From the NCBI RefSeq assembly GCF_024362345.1, contig NZ_CP101505.1, positions 2,191,501-2,255,500 of the forward strand: a DNA stretch of 64,000 bases, in the 5' to 3' direction. The stretch is from Polaribacter dokdonensis. Lineage in GTDB: Bacteria > Bacteroidota > Bacteroidia > Flavobacteriales > Flavobacteriaceae. The notes beneath the pieces were generated by a model that made no database searches, was not told the DNA's origin, and saw nothing but the letters and a program-made list of their open reading frames with translations. The first letter of the stretch is position 1. The number at the start of each line of letters is the position of its first letter. Position numbers and translations under genes: made by a program. Below are positions 34,680 through 43,482 of this stretch, in pieces.

Positions 34680-35597
34680 ATGAAGAGAGACGAAATTTTA
34701 AAAGCTATAGAAGAAAAGTACGATAAACTTGGTGTTCCTGTAGATGCTATGTTAGAAGGTTTATTACACAGTACACCAATTACCTATTGGGATTATATTC
34801 AAACAGATGCATTACTAGGTTTGCAAACGCCTAGAACCAATCAGCCAGATGAAATGGTATTTATCATGTATCATCAAATAAATGAACTGTTGTTTAAAAT
34901 GATTTTGTGGGAAATAGACCAAGTTGCCAAAATTAATGAAGTTTCTGCACAGAAATTTTCTATGCATTTAGATAGAATAAGTAGGTATTTTGATATGCTC
35001 TGCAGTTCTTTTACAGTGATGACAGAAGGTATGGAAAGAGAACAGTATTTAAAATTTAGAAATACATTAACACCTGCAAGTGGTTTTCAGTCAGCTCAAT
35101 ATAGAAAAGTTGAGTTTGCATCAACAGAACTAATTAATTTAATAGATGCAAGATATAGAGACTCTATTGATAGAAATTCTTCCTTTAAAAATGCATACAA
35201 CCATTTGTATTGGCAAGCAGCTGGTAAAAATTATACTACAGGTCAAAAATCGACATTATTAAATCTTTTTGAGAAAAAGTACTTGGGTGAGTTTATCGAT
35301 TTTATGGAAGATTATAATGACATCAATCTTTCCTTAAAATTTAAGCAACTACCTTTAGAAGAGCAAGAAAATAAAGAGTTGATAAAAGCAATGCGTCATT
35401 ATGATTATACAGTAAATGTAAAGTGGGTAATGGCTCATTATAACACAGCAGCAAAGTATATTGGAGGTAATGATTCTGAGTTGAAAGCAACAGGTGGAAG
35501 TAATTGGCGAAAATATATGCATCCAAAATATCAGCGTAGAATATTTTATCCTTATTTATGGTCTGAAGAAGAACTTAAAAACTGGGGAACATTTTAA
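34680..35597 (+). CDS. kynA: Tryptophan 2,3-dioxygenase family protein
   Basis: This 305-residue heme dioxygenase opens the indole ring of tryptophan to N-formylkynurenine. Family features include YIQTDALLGLQTPRTNQPDEM, FIMYHQINELLFKMILWE (with a conserved active-site His in YHQ) and the heme/substrate region CSSFTVMTEGM, PASGFQSAQYRKVEF. The Bacteroidota proteins are helical and about 300 residues, like this one. It is grouped with tyrosine catabolic genes, so the cluster covers two aromatic amino acids. A terminator separates it from hppD, and another follows it. Confidence 0.92.
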   Translation: MKRDEILKAIEEKYDKLGVPVDAMLEGLLHSTPITYWDYIQTDALLGLQTPRTNQPDEMVFIMYHQINELLFKMILWEIDQVAKINEVSAQKFSMHLDRISRYFDMLCSSFTVMTEGMEREQYLKFRNTLTPASGFQSAQYRKVEFASTELINLIDARYRDSIDRNSSFKNAYNHLYWQAAGKNYTTGQKSTLLNLFEKKYLGEFIDFMEDYNDINLSLKFKQLPLEEQENKELIKAMRHYDYTVNVKWVMAHYNTAAKYIGGNDSELKATGGSNWRKYMHPKYQRRIFYPYLWSEEELKNWGTF

Positions 35598-35613
35598 ACC
35601 ACATATACCTTAT

Positions 35614-35652
35614 AAAAACTCATTTTAACTTTTGTTTTAAATGAGTTTTTTT
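35614..35652 (+). terminator. Terminator after kynA
   Basis: A perfect 12-bp stem AAAAACTCATTT/AAATGAGTTTTT (35614-35625 with 35639-35650) is followed by T residues. Confidence 0.8.
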
Positions 35653-35698
35653 GTTTTGGAACAGTAATTGTCATTACTTTTTTATAAGTTTGAGAGTT

Positions 35699-36469
35699 AT
35701 GAAGAAAAAAACCCTGTTATTAATTGCCATATTTACATCTACGTTTTTCTTAGCACAAGAAAAAACACCTGCTTTTAAGTCTGGTGAGTGGTTGCGTTAT
35801 AAAATGAGTTATAGTGGTTTTTTAAGAGCAGGAACTGCAATTTTGGAGGTAGATGAATCTGAAATTAATGGTAAAAAAGTATTTCATACAAAAGGTGAAG
35901 GTTGGACATCAGGAATGATAAAATGGTTTTTTCAGGTAGAAGATTTGTATGAATCTTATTTTGATAAAGAAGAAACAAAACCATACTTATTTAAAAGAAA
36001 AATTAATGAAGGTGGCTATAAAAAACATAGAATTACCTCATTCAATTACAATTCTAATCAAGCTTACATTCAAGATTTTGTAAAACAAACAGACACAACA
36101 GTAGCGTTTAGTAATGTGCAAGATGTTCTGTCATCATTTTACTTTTTAAGAAATCAAGATGTTAGTAACCTTCAAAAAGGAGAAGAAATTAAACTAGATA
36201 TGTTTTTAGATTCTCAGGTTTATCCTTTTAAACTTAAGTTTTTAGGAGAAGAGCAGATAAAAACAAAATTCGGAAAAGTAAATACGCTTATTTTTAGACC
36301 TTTAGTACAATCAGGTAGGGTGTTTAAAGAACAAGAAAGTGTAACTATCTGGATTACTGATGATGCCAATAAAATTCCAATTAAAATGAAAGCCTCATTA
36401 ACTGTAGGTTCTTTAAGAGCGGAATTAGAAGAATATAAAGGCTTGGCAAATCCTTTTAAGAAGCTATAA
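35699..36469 (+). CDS. Secreted DUF3108 family protein
   Basis: This 256-residue protein starts at the ATG 35699; the frame runs 16 codons further upstream into the kynA terminator, which is rejected. A signal peptide (KKKTLLLIAIFTSTFFLAQ) is followed by a periplasmic domain of the DUF3108 type: GEWLRYKMSYSGFLRAGTA, LYESYFDKEETKPYLFKRK and VWITDDANKIPIKMKA-like WITDDANKIP. DUF3108 proteins are beta-rich envelope proteins of unknown function. It may be co-transcribed with kynA only by read-through; the next gene has its own promoter. Confidence 0.85.
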   Translation: MKKKTLLLIAIFTSTFFLAQEKTPAFKSGEWLRYKMSYSGFLRAGTAILEVDESEINGKKVFHTKGEGWTSGMIKWFFQVEDLYESYFDKEETKPYLFKRKINEGGYKKHRITSFNYNSNQAYIQDFVKQTDTTVAFSNVQDVLSSFYFLRNQDVSNLQKGEEIKLDMFLDSQVYPFKLKFLGEEQIKTKFGKVNTLIFRPLVQSGRVFKEQESVTIWITDDANKIPIKMKASLTVGSLRAELEEYKGLANPFKKL

Positions 36470-36532
36470 TATTGTTGTAAATTCTTTTTTAGAAGTTCTA
36501 TTTTTAGATTCAGAATAAATCATTTTTATTTG

Positions 36533-36540
36533 TATTTTTG
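36533..36540 (+). promoter_or_regulatory. -7 box for the M23 lipoprotein-pgi pair
   Basis: TATTTTTG matches TAnnTTTG and ends 25 bases before the TTG start at 36566. Confidence 0.5.
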
Positions 36541-36565
36541 AGGTTGATATTAAACTACTCACTTC

Positions 36566-37834
36566 TTGAAAAATATAGTCATTCTCTTCGTTTTTATTCT
36601 TGCATTTACATCATGTAAAGAAGAAGACAAAGCTCCTGAAAGCCAGAAAATTGTAGAACCAGAACCAGAAATAAGATTTGGTTACAAAATAGACGATTAT
36701 AAAGTTATTCAAGATACCATAAAAAGTGGTGAAAGTTTTGGAATTATCTTAGACAGACATCATGTTTTTTATCCTAAAATTAACCAAATTGCAGCAACAG
36801 TTAAAGAAACGTTTGATGTTAGAAAAGTAAGAGCAGGTAAACCATATACAATTTTAGCAAGTAAAGATTCTACAGAAAAAGCCCAAGTTTTTATTTATAA
36901 ACATGATAAAATAAATGCCACTATTGTAGATTTTAAAGATTCTGTAATTGTAGCAAAAAAGTATAAGAAACCAATTAAATTGGTAGAAAAAGTAGCTAGT
37001 GGAGTTGTTAATAGCAATTTTACAATATCTATGGATAGCTTAGGTTTAAGGCCAAATCTAACTTATAAAGTTGCAGATATTTATGCTTGGACTTTAGATT
37101 TTTTAAGACTTCAAAAAGGAGACTCGTTTAAAATTGTTTACGAAGAAAAGTTTATAGATGATTCTACATTTGCAGGTTATGGAAATGTAAAATCTGCAGT
37201 ATTTAAGCATAAAGGAAAAGATTTATACGCTTTTCGATTTTTAGCTGATTCTACCTTAAACATTCATGAGTATTATGATGATGAAGCAAATATGCTTAGA
37301 AGTCAGTTTTTAAAAGCACCAATAAAATTTCAATATAGAATATCTTCTAGATATAATTTAAGAAGAAGAATCGCATATTATGGAAACAAAATTAGACCTC
37401 ATAGAGGTACAGATTTTGCAGCTAAAATAGGCACCCCAATTATAGCAACTGCAAGTGGTACTGTAACAGAATCTACAAGGAGAGGTGGAAATGGTAAGTA
37501 TGTAAAAATTAAACATAACAGTACTTACTCAACACAATATTTGCACATGAGTAAGCAAGCCGTAAAAAAAGGGCAATATGTAAAACAAGGAGATGTAATT
37601 GGTTATGTAGGTATGACAGGGAATACAGGTGGGCCTCATGTTTGTTATCGTTTTTGGAAATATGGCAAACAAGTAGATCCTCTTAGAGAAAAACTGCCTG
37701 CAGCAGAACCAATGAAAAAGAATGTTAAACCATCATTTTTCGAGTATATTAAACCTTTAAAGTATCAATTAGATTACGAAAGAATAGAGGTTCCAGAACC
37801 ACAAGAAGTTAAAGAAATTATAGCACAAAAATAA
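36566..37834 (+). CDS. M23-family peptidase lipoprotein with a Cys-substituted HxH motif
   Basis: This 422-residue lipoprotein starts with TTG (encoding MKNIVILFVF) and has lipobox FTSC. After a long N-terminal domain the M23 peptidase domain spans about 270-370. Zinc ligands His279 and Asp283 (HRGTD) and the catalytic His327 (YLHMS) are present, but the usual HxH of GPHLHFE reads GPHVCYRF: His358-Val359-Cys360. Cys360 is at the third zinc-ligand position, so the enzyme could use Cys or be modified in activity. I recall the same PHVCYRF form in other Bacteroidota. It precedes pgi by three bases. Confidence 0.9.
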   Translation: MKNIVILFVFILAFTSCKEEDKAPESQKIVEPEPEIRFGYKIDDYKVIQDTIKSGESFGIILDRHHVFYPKINQIAATVKETFDVRKVRAGKPYTILASKDSTEKAQVFIYKHDKINATIVDFKDSVIVAKKYKKPIKLVEKVASGVVNSNFTISMDSLGLRPNLTYKVADIYAWTLDFLRLQKGDSFKIVYEEKFIDDSTFAGYGNVKSAVFKHKGKDLYAFRFLADSTLNIHEYYDDEANMLRSQFLKAPIKFQYRISSRYNLRRRIAYYGNKIRPHRGTDFAAKIGTPIIATASGTVTESTRRGGNGKYVKIKHNSTYSTQYLHMSKQAVKKGQYVKQGDVIGYVGMTGNTGGPHVCYRFWKYGKQVDPLREKLPAAEPMKKNVKPSFFEYIKPLKYQLDYERIEVPEPQEVKEIIAQK

Positions 37835-37837
37835 AAA

Positions 37838-39406
37838 ATGGCTTTACCAAACAACAACCCAACTAAAACAAATGCTTGGCAGCAACTAACAAATCATTTT
37901 AATGAAATTAAAGACATTAGAATTCAAGATTTGTATAAAGATGATAATCGAAAAGAAGATTTTTCTCTTACTTTAAATGATTTATCCGTAGATTTTTCTA
38001 AAAACAGAATTACATCAGAAACTATAAAGTTACTTGTAGATTTAGCAAAAGAGGTTGGATTACAAGAAGCAATTGAAAGTCAGTTTAATGGAGAGATTAT
38101 TAATGTAACTGAAGGCAGAGCTGTTTTGCATACTGCATTAAGAAGTAATTCAGAAGATTCAGTTTTAGTTGATGGTAAAAACATTAAACCACAAATTCAA
38201 ACAGCTTTACGTAAAATTAGAAGTTTTAGTAACAAAGTTATTTCTGGAAAATGGAAAGGTTATACAGGTAAATCTATTACAGATGTTGTAAATATTGGTA
38301 TTGGAGGTTCAGATCTTGGGCCAGATATGATTGTGGAATCTTTACAATATTATAAGAATCATCTAAATACACACTTTGTTTCTAATGTAGATGGAGATCA
38401 TGTTTCTGAAATAATGAAACATTTAGACCCTGAAACTACCTTGTTTGTTATAGTATCAAAAACGTTTACTACACAAGAAACAATTACTAATGCAGAAACC
38501 TTAAAAAATTGGTTTTTAAAATCTGCTACTATTTTCGATATTCCAAAGCATTTTGTTGCAGTTTCTACCAATTTAGAAGCAGTAGATAATTTTGGAATTG
38601 ATAAGAAGAATGTTTTCCCAATGTGGAATTGGGTTGGAGGTCGTTTTTCTTTATGGTCTGCAGTAGGTTTATCAATTAGTTTATCTGTTGGTTTTGACAA
38701 CTACAGAGCATTGTTAGATGGTGCAGAAGAAATGGATATTCATTTTAGAAACACAGAATTCGAAAATAATATTCCAGTTGTTTTAGCTCTTTTAAGCATT
38801 TGGTATAACAACTTTTATATGGCAGAAACAGAAGCTGTTTTGCCTTATTCACAATATTTAAAGAAACTTCCAGATTATTTACAACAAGCTATCATGGAAA
38901 GTAATGGTAAAGGTGTAGACAGAAATGGAGATAAGATAGACTATCAAACAGGTACAATTGTTTGGGGTAGCACAGGTACAAATATGCAACATGCATTCAT
39001 GCAGTTAGTGCATCAAGGAACAAAATTGATTCCTGCAGATTTTATTGGATACAAAGAGTCATTATATGGTTTAACAGATCATCACAAAAAATTAATGGCC
39101 AATTATTATGGGCAAATGGATGCTTTAGCATTTGGTAAAACCAAAGAAGATGTGCATTTAGAATTACAGGTTTCTGGTAATGCAGATAAAATCAATACAC
39201 TTTTACCTTTTAAAGTATTTGAAGGTAATAGGCCAAGTAACGCTATTATGTTCGATAAATTAACACCAAAATCATTAGGTAAATTAGTAGCTTTATATGA
39301 ACATAAAATATACACACAGGGTATTTTATGGAATATTTATAGCTATGATCAATTTGGTGTTGAGTTGGGTAAAGAGCTTGCAAAGAAGTTATTGAATAAG
39401 CAGTAA
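37838..39406 (+). CDS. pgi: Glucose-6-phosphate isomerase
   Basis: This 522-residue glycolytic enzyme interconverts glucose 6-phosphate and fructose 6-phosphate. Visible signatures are VNIGIGGSDLGPDMI (phosphate binding), SKTFTTQETITNA, the PGI signature FSLWSAVGLSI, MESNGKGVDRNG with the catalytic Glu, and the C-terminal DQFGVELGKELAK. It starts three bases after the M23 gene, so the two are co-transcribed, an unexpected but common neighbour relation in the group. It is followed by a long palindromic hairpin. Confidence 0.97.
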   Translation: MALPNNNPTKTNAWQQLTNHFNEIKDIRIQDLYKDDNRKEDFSLTLNDLSVDFSKNRITSETIKLLVDLAKEVGLQEAIESQFNGEIINVTEGRAVLHTALRSNSEDSVLVDGKNIKPQIQTALRKIRSFSNKVISGKWKGYTGKSITDVVNIGIGGSDLGPDMIVESLQYYKNHLNTHFVSNVDGDHVSEIMKHLDPETTLFVIVSKTFTTQETITNAETLKNWFLKSATIFDIPKHFVAVSTNLEAVDNFGIDKKNVFPMWNWVGGRFSLWSAVGLSISLSVGFDNYRALLDGAEEMDIHFRNTEFENNIPVVLALLSIWYNNFYMAETEAVLPYSQYLKKLPDYLQQAIMESNGKGVDRNGDKIDYQTGTIVWGSTGTNMQHAFMQLVHQGTKLIPADFIGYKESLYGLTDHHKKLMANYYGQMDALAFGKTKEDVHLELQVSGNADKINTLLPFKVFEGNRPSNAIMFDKLTPKSLGKLVALYEHKIYTQGILWNIYSYDQFGVELGKELAKKLLNKQ

Positions 39407-39461
39407 TCTGCGTTTTTTAACAGGTTATTTATTAAGAATTAACCTTTTAAATTTATCGGAT

Positions 39462-39518
39462 AAATCAAAAATAGCTTTAAAATATTGATTATCAATATTT
39501 TAAAGCTATTTTTGATTT
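39462..39518. terminator. Perfect 57-bp palindrome (28-bp arms) after pgi
   Basis: Bases 39462-39489 are exactly complementary to 39491-39518 around a single central T. The RNA would form a 28-bp hairpin, far longer than needed for termination; the end is a short T run. It probably terminates pgi, and it may extrude as a cruciform or be an RNase III-type processing site. Confidence 0.75.
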
Positions 39519-39619
39519 TTAGCTGTTCATAATTAAATGTTAAAACTTAACATTCAATTAACAAACGCCTTGTAAAAATTAGAGAATTTTGCAAAACATT
39601 TAATAAACTAAATTCAACA

Positions 39620-42223
39620 ATGAAAAATTTTAAAAACTTATTATTTGTAGCTTTATTCTTTATATCAGCTACAGTTTTAGGACAAACCAAAATTACTGGT
39701 ATGATTGTGGATGACACAAATCAGCCAATGCCAAGTGCTAGTATTCTTGAAAAAGGTACTACAAATGGTACTCAAACAGATTTTGATGGTAACTTTACAT
39801 TAACTACTAAAAACAACTCAGGTGTATTAGTGGTTTCTTATATAGGTTACAAATCTAAAGAGGTTCGTTTCAGTAGTTCTAAAATGAACTTAGGAACAAT
39901 TAAATTATTTATGGATGAGAACTCTTTAGAAGAAGTAGTTATCGTTGGTAAAGGTGTAATTGATTTAGCAGGTGGTAGAAAAACTCCTGTAGCTGTTTCT
40001 ACAATTAAAGCAGCTGAGATTCAGAAAAAAGTAGGTACACAAGATGTTACTATGACATTAGTAAACACTCCTTCTATCTATGTTGCTGGTCAAGCAGGTG
40101 GTTTTGGAGATTCTAGAATCTCTGTTCGTGGTTTTGATCAAACAAACACTGCATTCTTATTAAATGGTCAGCCAATTAACGGAATGGAAGATGGTAGAAT
40201 GTACTGGTCTAACTGGTCTGGAGTTAATGATATTGCAAGTGCAATTCAGATTCAGAGAGGTTTAGGAGCATCTAAATTAGCTATTTCTTCAGTTGGGGGT
40301 ACAATGAACTTTGTAACAAAAACTACTGATAAACAAGAAGGTGGTTATTTTTATGCAGGTACTGCAAATGATAGTTACTTAAAAACTACTGTATCATACA
40401 ATACAGGAATGAAAGATAATGGATGGGGAACTAGTGTAATGTTATCTCATTGGCAAGGTCAAGGATACAACAATGGAACAAGAGGTCAAGGTCAAACTTA
40501 CTTCATTTCTTTTGGATACAAGCCTAATGACAACCATAACTTCAACTTCTTAATTACAGGAGCTCCACAATGGCATGACCAAAACTTTACAAAAAGTATT
40601 TCTACATACTTAGATCAAGGTTTTAAATACAATAACAACTTTGGTTTTTACCAAGGAGAGTACTTAACTGAAAGAAGAAACTTCTATCACAAACCAGTTT
40701 TAAACTTAAACTGGGATTATACAATCTCTGATAACACTAGCTTATCTACAGTATTATACGCTTCTTTTGGTAGAGGTGGAGGAACTGGAAACAGAGGAAA
40801 CAGAGAAAGAACTGCAGATGGTTTAATTGACTATGATGCAATCTATGCAAACAATGCTGCTACAGGTGGTGATGGTAACTTCGGAAACGATGCTTACATT
40901 ACAAGATCTTCTATGAACTTACATAGCTGGTATGGTGTTGTATCTAATTTAGAAACTAAAATTTCGGATAAAGTAACTTGGAATGTTGGTACAGACTTAA
41001 GAACTTACTATGGTACACACTTTAGACAAGTTGAAAACTTCCATGGTTTAACTTCTTGGACAGAAGATAGAAGCTTAAGAGATGGTACAGACAATAGAGT
41101 TGGTCCTAATGTATCTGTTACTGCAACAGAAAACATGAACGCTAACCCTTGGGCTGCAACTTTCAAAACGATGTCAGAAGATCAAAGAATTGATTATGAT
41201 AACAGTGAAAGAATTTCTTACGGAGGTTTATTTACTCAGTTAGAATATGCTGATGAAACTGTTTCTGCGTTTTTCCAAGGATCTGTTTCTAACCAATCTC
41301 ACCAGAGATTTGATAGATATGATTATCAAGAAGAATTTCAAGATTCAGAAAAAATCAACAACTTTGGTTATAACGTAAAAGCTGGTTTAGGTTTTAAATT
41401 AAGCGAAAACAGTAACTATTACTTTAATACAGGTTACTATTCACGTCAGCCTTATCATGATAATATCTTTAACCAATTTACAAATGCTGCTAACCCATCA
41501 TCTCAAAACGAAAAAATCTTCGGTTTAGAAATGGGATATAACTACAGAAGCGAAAAGTTTAGTGCAAACGTAAACTTATACAGTACTTCTTGGAGAGATA
41601 GAGTAGATGGTTTTACAGATGTAGATCCTAATACAGGAGTAGTTACAATTACTCAAACTACTGGTCAAAACCAATATCATATGGGTGTTGAGGTAGATTT
41701 TATTGCAAATATTACAGATAACTTCAGATTAAAAGGATTTACTTCTATTGGAGACTGGAAATATAAAGGTGAGTTAACTACTTTAGTATTTGATGAAGAT
41801 AGAAACCAAATTGGTGCTCAATCTACTGTTGATGTAGATGGTATTAATGTTGGAGATGCAGCTCAGTTTACTGCAGGTTTAGGATTCGATTACTCAATCT
41901 TAGATAACTTAAGTATTGATGCTGATTACAGATTTTACGATAACTTATTTGCTAACGTAAGTCCTACTCAAGGTCAATTACAGTTACCTTCTTATAACAT
42001 TACAGATGCAGGTATTTCTTATACTTTCAACTTAAAGAATGATAAGTCTTTAGACTTTAGAGCTAACGTAAACAACGTATTTGATGCAAGATATATTTCA
42101 GAATTATCTTCAGCAAATCAAGCTACTTCTACTTCTACATTATACAGAGGAATCGATGTTTCTAACAGAGGTTACTTTGGTTTAGGTAGAACTTGGAATG
42201 CAAGTGTTAGATATAACTTCTAA
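39620..42223 (+). CDS. TonB-dependent receptor with N-terminal carboxypeptidase-regulatory-like domain
   Basis: This 867-residue outer-membrane receptor has a signal peptide ending near VLGQ. A CarboxypepD_reg-like domain (about 22-100: ITGMIVDDTNQPMPSASI, TDFDGNFTL) is followed by a plug (about 115-235: SISVRGFDQTN-like RISVRGFDQTN, FLLNGQPINGMEDG, IQIQRGLGASKLA) and a beta barrel ending in the aromatic C-terminus NASVRYNF. No SusD partner is adjacent, so it is more likely a siderophore, vitamin or oligomer importer than a Sus glycan system; the substrate is unknown. Its codon use is shifted to AAC, TAC and TTC, unlike neighbours, which suggests high expression. Confidence 0.93.
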   Translation: MKNFKNLLFVALFFISATVLGQTKITGMIVDDTNQPMPSASILEKGTTNGTQTDFDGNFTLTTKNNSGVLVVSYIGYKSKEVRFSSSKMNLGTIKLFMDENSLEEVVIVGKGVIDLAGGRKTPVAVSTIKAAEIQKKVGTQDVTMTLVNTPSIYVAGQAGGFGDSRISVRGFDQTNTAFLLNGQPINGMEDGRMYWSNWSGVNDIASAIQIQRGLGASKLAISSVGGTMNFVTKTTDKQEGGYFYAGTANDSYLKTTVSYNTGMKDNGWGTSVMLSHWQGQGYNNGTRGQGQTYFISFGYKPNDNHNFNFLITGAPQWHDQNFTKSISTYLDQGFKYNNNFGFYQGEYLTERRNFYHKPVLNLNWDYTISDNTSLSTVLYASFGRGGGTGNRGNRERTADGLIDYDAIYANNAATGGDGNFGNDAYITRSSMNLHSWYGVVSNLETKISDKVTWNVGTDLRTYYGTHFRQVENFHGLTSWTEDRSLRDGTDNRVGPNVSVTATENMNANPWAATFKTMSEDQRIDYDNSERISYGGLFTQLEYADETVSAFFQGSVSNQSHQRFDRYDYQEEFQDSEKINNFGYNVKAGLGFKLSENSNYYFNTGYYSRQPYHDNIFNQFTNAANPSSQNEKIFGLEMGYNYRSEKFSANVNLYSTSWRDRVDGFTDVDPNTGVVTITQTTGQNQYHMGVEVDFIANITDNFRLKGFTSIGDWKYKGELTTLVFDEDRNQIGAQSTVDVDGINVGDAAQFTAGLGFDYSILDNLSIDADYRFYDNLFANVSPTQGQLQLPSYNITDAGISYTFNLKNDKSLDFRANVNNVFDARYISELSSANQATSTSTLYRGIDVSNRGYFGLGRTWNASVRYNF

Positions 42224-42250
42224 TATTTAATAGTTTATTTATTATATAGA

Positions 42251-42278
42251 AAACCACCTCAATTGAGGTGGTTTTTTT
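42251..42278 (+). terminator. Terminator after the TonB receptor
   Basis: The stem ACCACCTC/GAGGTGGT with an AATT loop (42253-42272) is followed by a T run. Confidence 0.9.
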
Positions 42279-42323
42279 ATACTTAAAATTGTAACTTTAC
42301 ACTATTAAATATCATTATATATT

Positions 42324-42746
42324 ATGAAAGAAGTACATTCTTATTGGGCCTATTTAGTATTAGCCATTTTAGTATTTGCAGTTATAAATGCAATTATTGG
42401 TTTAACACAGAAAAAACAATTTACAGACAAAGACTTAAGAATTGGATTATTTACCCTAATTGTAACTCATATTCAGTTACTAATTGGTTTGGCTTGGTAT
42501 TTTATGTCTCCTTGGTTTGAAGCTTTAACAAATGATGCTAGTACTGTTATGAAAACAAAAGAGGTTAGACTATTGGCAGTAGAACACCCAAGTATGATGA
42601 TAATTGCAATTATTTTAATTACTATTGGTTGGTCTAAACATAAAAAGAAAACCACTAGTGAAGCAAAATTTAAAACATTTGCCATTTTTTATGGACTAGG
42701 TTTAGTAGTGATTCTTTCAAGAATACCTTGGAGCAACTGGTTTTAA
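42324..42746 (+). CDS. Conserved four-helix membrane protein
   Basis: This 140-residue protein has four hydrophobic segments (about 8-25, 42-62, 84-101 and 116-134). It contains several His residues at helix ends (VHSYWAYL, VTHIQLLIGLAW, VEHPSMM), which could hint at heme or metal binding, but no family motif is certain. Similar Bacteroidota proteins have sometimes been mis-annotated as ribosomal protein L27; the sequence is not ribosomal. It precedes plsC by three bases, so it is likely co-transcribed with phospholipid genes. Confidence 0.75.
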   Translation: MKEVHSYWAYLVLAILVFAVINAIIGLTQKKQFTDKDLRIGLFTLIVTHIQLLIGLAWYFMSPWFEALTNDASTVMKTKEVRLLAVEHPSMMIIAIILITIGWSKHKKKTTSEAKFKTFAIFYGLGLVVILSRIPWSNWF

Positions 42747-42749
42747 TTG

Positions 42750-43478
42750 ATGAAGATAATTAGTTATATACTTTCACCAATATTCGCATTTACCTTTATT
42801 TTACTATTGGTAATATTTCATCCATTGCAATGGATTGCACTAAACGTTTTTGGTAGAAAGGCACATGAAGCTGTAGTAGCTGCACTTAACTTTTTTTTGG
42901 TAAAATCATTGTTGATTTTAGGAGTACCAATGTTTTTAAAGAACGAACATGAATTGCCTAAAAACACTTCATTAATATTTGTAGCTAACCATCAAAGTAC
43001 TTTCGATATTCCACCTATAGGATGGTATTTTAGAGAGTTTAAACCAAAATTCGTAGCCAAGTATGAATTAGGTAAAGGTATACCAAGTGTATCTTATAAC
43101 CTTAGAAATGGAGGTGCTGCATTAATCAATAGAAAAGATCCGAAACAAGCAATAGGAGCTTTAGTAGATTTTGCAAAACGTATAAACAAAAATAAATGGG
43201 GAGCCATAATTTTCCCTGAAGGAACCAGAAGTAAAACAGGAGAACCAAAAAAATTTGCTTCTAATGGGTTAAAAGTAATTACCAAATACAACAAGGATGG
43301 TTATGTAGTTCCTTTAACAATTAACAATTCCTATAAAGTATTTAAATATGGAAAATTTCCATTAGGAGTTGGAAGTCCAATTACCATTACTACACACAAG
43401 CCAATTAAAATTGATTCTATGCGTTTTGATGAGCTTTTAGAAAAAACAGAATCAGTAATAAAAGAACACATAAAATAA
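42750..43478 (+). CDS. plsC: 1-acyl-sn-glycerol-3-phosphate acyltransferase
   Basis: This 242-residue membrane-associated acyltransferase makes phosphatidic acid. It starts at the ATG 42750 (MKIISYILSP), immediately after a non-used TTG. Motif I is NHQSTFDIPP (HX4D catalytic), motif II lies around KPKFVAKYELGKGIP, and motif III is FPEGTRSKTGEPKKFASNG. The N-terminal helix anchors it to the inner membrane. It lies between a small membrane protein and an acyl-ACP desaturase, which gives a lipid-synthesis cluster. Confidence 0.95.
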   Translation: MKIISYILSPIFAFTFILLLVIFHPLQWIALNVFGRKAHEAVVAALNFFLVKSLLILGVPMFLKNEHELPKNTSLIFVANHQSTFDIPPIGWYFREFKPKFVAKYELGKGIPSVSYNLRNGGAALINRKDPKQAIGALVDFAKRINKNKWGAIIFPEGTRSKTGEPKKFASNGLKVITKYNKDGYVVPLTINNSYKVFKYGKFPLGVGSPITITTHKPIKIDSMRFDELLEKTESVIKEHIK

Positions 43479-43482
43479 AAAA

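Noticed and set aside
39620..42323. SusC/SusD glycan uptake locus around the TonB receptor
   Set aside because: No SusD-like lipoprotein or glycoside hydrolase lies next to it; the flanks are pgi and a small membrane protein with plsC.
42473..42685. Open frame antisense to the four-helix membrane protein
   Set aside because: Hydrophobic complement of a hydrophobic gene; no independent start signal.
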